A stretch of DNA of 36,470 nucleotides from Oscillospiraceae bacterium (GTDB lineage: Bacteria; Bacillota; Clostridia; Oscillospirales; Oscillospiraceae), in the NCBI GenBank assembly GCA_022793095.1, contig JAAWCD010000118.1:1-36470 (forward strand), in the 5' to 3' direction. The notes under the pieces were generated by a model, which was not told the DNA's origin, did no database searches, and was given only the letters and a program-made list of their open reading frames with translations. Below are positions 33,009-36,470 of this stretch, piece after piece. The translations under genes were made by a program, and so were the position numbers. How positions within the stretch are numbered: position 1 is the first letter of the stretch; each line of letters begins with the position of its first letter.

Positions 33009-34001
33009 TCAAAAGCGGCGCTTTTTTTGCAGCCGAATGTCGTCGCCATAGAAAAACATGGAGTGATACTCGCCCTCCAGGCGGGAGGCCACCTGTGCAG
33101 AATAGCGCTGGCGGACCTGTTCCATGCTCAGATTGGAGGAAACGACGGTACAGCGGTCGTCCACCAGCCGGGCGTTGATGAGGCTGTACAGGGCGGACTG
33201 GACAAAGGGGGTCGTCATCTCAGTGCCCAGGTCATCCAACAGCAGCAGGTCACAGGAGAGATAGCGCCGGGTGTCGCCGGCGGCATCCGGGTCCCGGTCG
33301 AATTTTCTGGCCTCGAACTGGGCAAAGACGTTGGAGGCGGTGTCGTAGACCACGGAGAAGCCCTGTTCGCTGACCTCCTTGGCGATGCAGGCGGAGAGGA
33401 AGGTCTTGCCCAGGCCCGGCGCGCCGTGGAAGAAGAGGTTGCGTATCTCGGTATGGCGGAAGCGGGCGGCATAGTGGTAGCAGGTATCCCGGACCAGCTC
33501 CATATTCTCTCTGGGCGGCAGGGGCTGGCCCGGCCAGGGCAGGGAGGAGTAGCAATCCAGGTCAAAGGTATCGAAGGACTGATTTTTGAGGCCAAGGAGG
33601 GAAGTCAGTTCCTTGATCTGTTCCTCCTGGCAGAGCCTTTTCAGGCAGGAGCACATACTTGTACCCCGCCAGCCGGAGTCGGCGCACCGGGGACAGAACG
33701 GCGTTTCGTCCAGGCCGCCGGCCGCGTAGCCGTGGGCGGACAGCAGGGAATCGCGCTCCCGCTGGAGGCTCAGGTTCCGGTCTCGGAGCACGGCGATGGC
33801 CGGAGCCGGATCCGTTCCCTGGCGCAGGGCGGAGACGATTGCCTGACGGACGGTCTCCTGAAGCTGCCGGTCGATGTCTTGCACACGGGGAAGGGCGGCG
33901 TAAATTTCCTCCCGGCGCTCTTTCAGGGCGGCGGACCGTTCTGCCCGCCGCGCCTCCAGCCGTGCGTTGGCCCGGCGAAACACATTCGGATCATAAGCCA
34001 A
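33009..34001 (-). CDS. DnaI/DnaC-type helicase loader ATPase
   Basis: A 330-residue AAA+ ATPase that loads the replicative helicase. The N-terminal half is helical with a cysteine cluster (CPRC at 103-106, CSC at 117-119, Cys124) likely to bind zinc, as in DnaI. Walker A GAPGLGKT is at 193-200, Walker B LLLLDD at 252-257, and the C-terminal SSNLSMEQVRQRYSAQVASRLEGEYHSMFFYGDDIR is typical of DnaI/DnaC. The only suitable start is a TTG at 34001 with a G-rich site upstream. It lies downstream of the DnaD-like gene on the same strand, a common Firmicute pairing. Confidence 0.9.
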   Translation of the reverse strand: MAYDPNVFRRANARLEARRAERSAALKERREEIYAALPRVQDIDRQLQETVRQAIVSALRQGTDPAPAIAVLRDRNLSLQRERDSLLSAHGYAAGGLDETPFCPRCADSGWRGTSMCSCLKRLCQEEQIKELTSLLGLKNQSFDTFDLDCYSSLPWPGQPLPPRENMELVRDTCYHYAARFRHTEIRNLFFHGAPGLGKTFLSACIAKEVSEQGFSVVYDTASNVFAQFEARKFDRDPDAAGDTRRYLSCDLLLLDDLGTEMTTPFVQSALYSLINARLVDDRCTVVSSNLSMEQVRQRYSAQVASRLEGEYHSMFFYGDDIRLQKKRRF

Positions 34002-34014
34002 GTGAATGGCCCCC

Positions 34015-34056
34015 TTTCTTCCGCTTTCTTGAAAGAAAGCTTGGCAAAGAACTCTA
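34015..34056 (+). repeat. Dispersed intergenic palindrome, copy 11 (divergent)
   Basis: CTTTCTTGAAAGAAAG core with the tail GGCAAAGAACTCT. It lies between the DnaD-like and DnaI-like genes. Confidence 0.6.
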
Positions 34057-34094
34057 TGCTGGCGGACAGGGCCCTCTTGCAGGTTCCCGGCCCC

Positions 34095-35084
34095 CTATTT
34101 CTCTCCATTCTGACGGGAAAGGAATTCCTTCATCCACGCCACATCCTGAGCGGTCTTTTCCTCGGGCTGGGGCTGAATGGGCGCGCCGGGTCCCTTGTAG
34201 CCCCCGCTGGGCGCGGGCCGGGCCGGAGGAGCCGGCCGGTTTTCGTTGGCAATCTCCGCAGGCGTGTGGAGCCCCTTCTTGTGCCAGCTTTTCAGGATAG
34301 AATTGCAGTAGGGCCAGTTCATCTGGCCGGTTTTGAGCACGGTCCGCTCGTAGGCGGTGGAAATGGCCGGCAGATCAAAGCCCCAGTCCAGCCAGTTTTC
34401 AATGTACTTCCGCTCGGCGGACACAGCCTTCCGGTTCCGGATGCCCAGAGCGGCCAGAATCCCGCCCTCCTGGGAGTGGAAGTACTCCATCTTTTTCAAG
34501 TAGGCGGTGACGGCCTCCGCTGAGTCCACGCCTTTTCCAGCCCAGCGGTAGCCTACGGTTTTGATTTGGGCCATGGTGGGACGGTTGCCCGGCCCCCGTT
34601 TCCGCTCCTCCTCCGAGACCATATAGCTGACCAGCATCAGAATCACTTCCGGCGGAAGGCCCAGGTAATCGTACAGCTCCAGCAGCAGCTTCAGGCTGTG
34701 CATGGGCAGCTTCTTGCCCAGCTTGCCCTCCACCGCCGCCAGCAGCCCCCGAAAAGGAGACTCCGGCCGCTCCAGCTCCTGGGAAACCTCGTCTGTGGAG
34801 TATTCCGGGGCCTGGTCCGGCGCAGGTGCGGCGGCCACCGGGTCCTCCGCCTCCGGCCCCTCCACCAGGGTGAGCTGTTCCAGGGCGGTAAAGGCGTCCG
34901 TCACCCGTTTCCCCTCCCAGTGGAGGGTTTTGGCGGTCTGAACCGGGTCATAAAGTCCGCCGGTCCGCAGCAGGTAGAGATACAGCAGGGCGGCGTCGCC
35001 GTCGCCCTGGGAAATCAGCTTGTCCGCCGTGCGGCTGCTCAGCGAAATCGCGCCGGGCCGCAGGCGGATGGTATGGGTGGCCAT
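34095..35084 (-). CDS. DnaD-domain replication initiation protein
   Basis: A 329-residue protein of the DnaD/DnaB primosome family. The N-terminal ~80 residues form a winged-helix-like domain. Two DnaB-like DnaD domains follow (residues about 120-190 and 210-280). The conserved YxxxIxxxW motif is visible as YCNSILKSWHKKGLHTPAEI. The C-terminus is proline-rich and ends KEFLSRQNGEK. GAGAGGAGG precedes the ATG at 35084. With the DnaI-like loader it would open and load helicase at the origin. Confidence 0.9.
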   Translation of the reverse strand: MATHTIRLRPGAISLSSRTADKLISQGDGDAALLYLYLLRTGGLYDPVQTAKTLHWEGKRVTDAFTALEQLTLVEGPEAEDPVAAAPAPDQAPEYSTDEVSQELERPESPFRGLLAAVEGKLGKKLPMHSLKLLLELYDYLGLPPEVILMLVSYMVSEEERKRGPGNRPTMAQIKTVGYRWAGKGVDSAEAVTAYLKKMEYFHSQEGGILAALGIRNRKAVSAERKYIENWLDWGFDLPAISTAYERTVLKTGQMNWPYCNSILKSWHKKGLHTPAEIANENRPAPPARPAPSGGYKGPGAPIQPQPEEKTAQDVAWMKEFLSRQNGEK

Positions 35085-35148
35085 GGCCGTCCTCCTCTCT
35101 CAGAACCTGTTCCGTATCTCAAGGTTCCATGTCAATGGGCTGTCTGAT

Positions 35149-35177
35149 ATTTTACAACAAAATTCTTCTCCCGTAAA
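35149..35177 (-). promoter_or_regulatory. Possible promoter of the DnaD-DnaI pair
   Basis: The minus strand reads TTTACG, 17 bases, TAAAAT. Confidence 0.5.
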
Positions 35178-35207
35178 CCTCGAGTTTTGACATTGACGGG
35201 GAATTGA

Positions 35208-35236
35208 TTGACAGGCGGAATGGGGAAGACTATAAT
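35208..35236 (+). promoter_or_regulatory. cysK: Promoter of cysteine synthase
   Basis: TTGACA, 17 bases, TATAAT: a perfect consensus. The start would be near 35243, 57 bases before the start codon. Confidence 0.88.
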
Positions 35237-35262
35237 CACAATGGCTGAAACATTTGGAACGG

Positions 35263-35283
35263 ACGCCCCCGACGGGCGTTTTT
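35263..35283 (+). terminator. Terminator-like hairpin in the cysK leader
   Basis: ACGCCC and GGGCGT pair (two more G-T pairs possible), followed by five T, about 20 bases after the transcription start and before the cysK ribosome site. The stem is short, so it could be a weak attenuator or chance. Confidence 0.45.
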
Positions 35284-35299
35284 CGGAAAGGACGATACG

Positions 35300-36241
35300 A
35301 TGAGCAACATTTACACTTCTGCCGAGCAGCTGATTGGCCGGACCCCGCTGCTGGAGCTGGCCCGCCTGGAACGGGAAAACGGTTTGCAGGCCCGGATTCT
35401 GGGCAAGCTGGAATACCTCAACCCCGCCGGAAGCGTCAAGGACCGGGTGGCCAAGGCCATGCTGGACGACGCGGAGGCCAGGGGCGTGCTGAAAGCGGGC
35501 TCGGTGATTATTGAGCCCACCTCGGGAAACACCGGCATTGGGTTGGCCCTTGTGGCCGCGGTCCGGGGCTACCGGGTTGTCATCGTCATGCCGGAGGCCA
35601 TGAGCGTGGAACGGCGGCAGCTGATGGCGGCCTACGGCGCGGAGCTGGTGCTGACTGAGGGCGCCAAGGGCATGAAGGGGGCCATTGAGAAGGCGGAGGC
35701 CCTGGCCAGGGAAATCCCGAACAGCTTCATTCCCGGACAGTTTGTGAATCCCGCCAATCCGGCGGCTCACCGGGCTTCCACCGGTCCGGAGATCTGGGCG
35801 GACACGGACGGAGCGGTGGACATTTTTGTGGCTGGCGTGGGTACGGGAGGCACCATCACCGGCGTGGGGGAGTACCTCAAGAGCAAAAACCCGGCGGTTC
35901 GGGTAGTGGCGGTGGAGCCCGCCTCCTCTCCGGTGCTGAGCGGCGGCGCGGCCGGGGCTCACGGGATTCAGGGCATCGGCGCGGGGTTTGTGCCGGAAGC
36001 GCTGAATCCAGAGGTCTACGATGAGATCATCACTGTGACCGAGGCGGACGCCTATGCCGCCGGGCGGCAGATGGGCCGGATGGAAGGCGTGCTGGTGGGT
36101 ATTTCCTCCGGCGCGGCGGTCTGGGCCGCGATTCAGCTGGCTAGGCGGCCGGAGAATCGGGGAAAGACCATTGTGGCGCTGCTGCCCGATACGGGAGACC
36201 GGTATCTTTCGACGCCCATGTTTAGCAACGCGACGCGATAA
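35300..36241 (+). CDS. cysK: Cysteine synthase A (O-acetylserine sulfhydrylase)
   Basis: A 313-residue PLP enzyme making cysteine from O-acetylserine and sulfide. The PLP lysine is Lys47 in NPAGSVKDR, the substrate loop TSGNTG is at 74-79, the phosphate-binding GTGGT at 181-185 and SSGAA at 269-273. The length is typical of CysK, without a C-terminal CBS domain. GGAAAGGA precedes the ATG at 35300. It is transcribed alone from a consensus promoter. Confidence 0.95.
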   Translation: MSNIYTSAEQLIGRTPLLELARLERENGLQARILGKLEYLNPAGSVKDRVAKAMLDDAEARGVLKAGSVIIEPTSGNTGIGLALVAAVRGYRVVIVMPEAMSVERRQLMAAYGAELVLTEGAKGMKGAIEKAEALAREIPNSFIPGQFVNPANPAAHRASTGPEIWADTDGAVDIFVAGVGTGGTITGVGEYLKSKNPAVRVVAVEPASSPVLSGGAAGAHGIQGIGAGFVPEALNPEVYDEIITVTEADAYAAGRQMGRMEGVLVGISSGAAVWAAIQLARRPENRGKTIVALLPDTGDRYLSTPMFSNATR

Positions 36242-36295
36242 ACGAAGTAATGTATGAATTCTATAACTGGACAACATGTACTACACTACTGCGTA

Positions 36296-36324
36296 ATAAA
36301 AAAGGCGGGGCTCAGCCCCGCCTT
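36296..36324 (-). terminator. Hairpin after cysK, terminator-like on the minus strand
   Basis: AAGGCGGGGC pairs with GCCCCGCCTT around a 3-base loop. The adjacent run is A-rich on the plus strand, so a T tail exists only on the minus strand. It may end both cysK and a gene entering from the right edge. Confidence 0.6.
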
Positions 36325-36349
36325 CAGGCTGTCGAAAAAGAGGAAATTA

Positions 36350-36439
36350 AAAATAGGATGACAAAACTGCGAGGGCTTTGAGTGGGGGGATAGTGTGAAA
36401 GGGGGGCGAAGCCCCCGCTTTCGCGTGCAGTCACCCGCC
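36350..36439 (+). repeat. Dispersed 90-base repeat, copy B
   Basis: Matches copy A (31028-31116, minus strand) with about ten differences, including the AAAATAGGATGACAAAAC start and CCCCCGCTTTCGCGTGC. It contains a GGGGGGCGAAGCCCCC hairpin. The region from 36242 to the right edge holds this repeat and the hairpin at 36302-36324; I see no gene. Confidence 0.85.
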
Positions 36440-36470
36440 CGCAGGCGACTGATTTCGTCAGAATGACGAA

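Noticed and set aside
36440..36470. Possible partial end of the MITE-like element at the right edge (CTGATTTCGTC)
   Set aside because: The match to the terminal repeat covers only about ten bases with a mismatch and runs into the edge; chance similarity is likely.

Overview
The window looks like a chromosomal piece of a GC-rich, low-oxygen Firmicute of the class Clostridia, most like the Oscillospiraceae (Flavonifractor/Oscillibacter/Lawsonibacter type). This is an inference from the rimP-nusA-ylxR-ylxQ-infB order, DnaD/DnaI-type replication proteins, Rnf genes, strong GGAGG ribosome sites, consensus TTGACA-17-TATAAT promoters, a CcpA-type cre site and an ArgR-type box. I see no tRNA, CRISPR array, prophage or transposase gene. 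The left edge (1-320) carries two tandem strong promoters and a boxA-like motif pointing left, as expected for an rRNA operon that starts just outside the window.

Layout. 489-7176 (minus strand): an oligopeptide ABC transporter operon with its own promoter, in the order mini-oppB, oppB, oppC, oppD, oppF, oppA. 7336-9762 (minus): a DUF1538 membrane protein and a double-domain P-II-like protein. 9896-14394: a PdaB-like polysaccharide deacetylase (minus), then on the plus strand a HAD phosphatase, a DUF2156 protein, a GNAT acetyltransferase and an AraC/GyrI-type regulator. 14468-17092 (plus): an amino-acid ABC transporter operon behind an ArgR-like box. 17153-19615 (minus): an SLH-domain surface protein and a LysR regulator. 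19851-24460 (minus): an rnfC-D-G-E-A operon with no rnfB. 24573-25206 (minus): a GrpB-family protein. 25277-30773 (plus): the rimP-nusA-ylxR-ylxQ-infB translation/transcription operon. 30726-31377: a repeat-rich gap with a truncated Uma2-type gene and a MITE-like element. 31378-32902 (minus): pyruvate kinase under a cre site. 33009-35177 (minus): DnaD-like and DnaI-like primosome proteins. 35208-36241 (plus): cysteine synthase. The right edge holds a hairpin and a second copy of a dispersed repeat.

The most unusual points are: (1) the oligopeptide-binding protein appears circularly permuted, with the segment that normally forms its C-terminus lying directly behind the lipoprotein signal; (2) a 100-residue protein resembling only the N-terminal part of OppB is translationally coupled to oppB; (3) the Rnf operon lacks rnfB, and its RnfA lacks both cysteines expected to bind the membrane [2Fe-2S] cluster, while RnfE keeps them; (4) at least eleven copies of an intergenic palindromic repeat, often in inverted pairs; (5) a 169-bp element with perfect 22-bp inverted ends. 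All functions are read from sequence motifs and general family knowledge; no database search was made.
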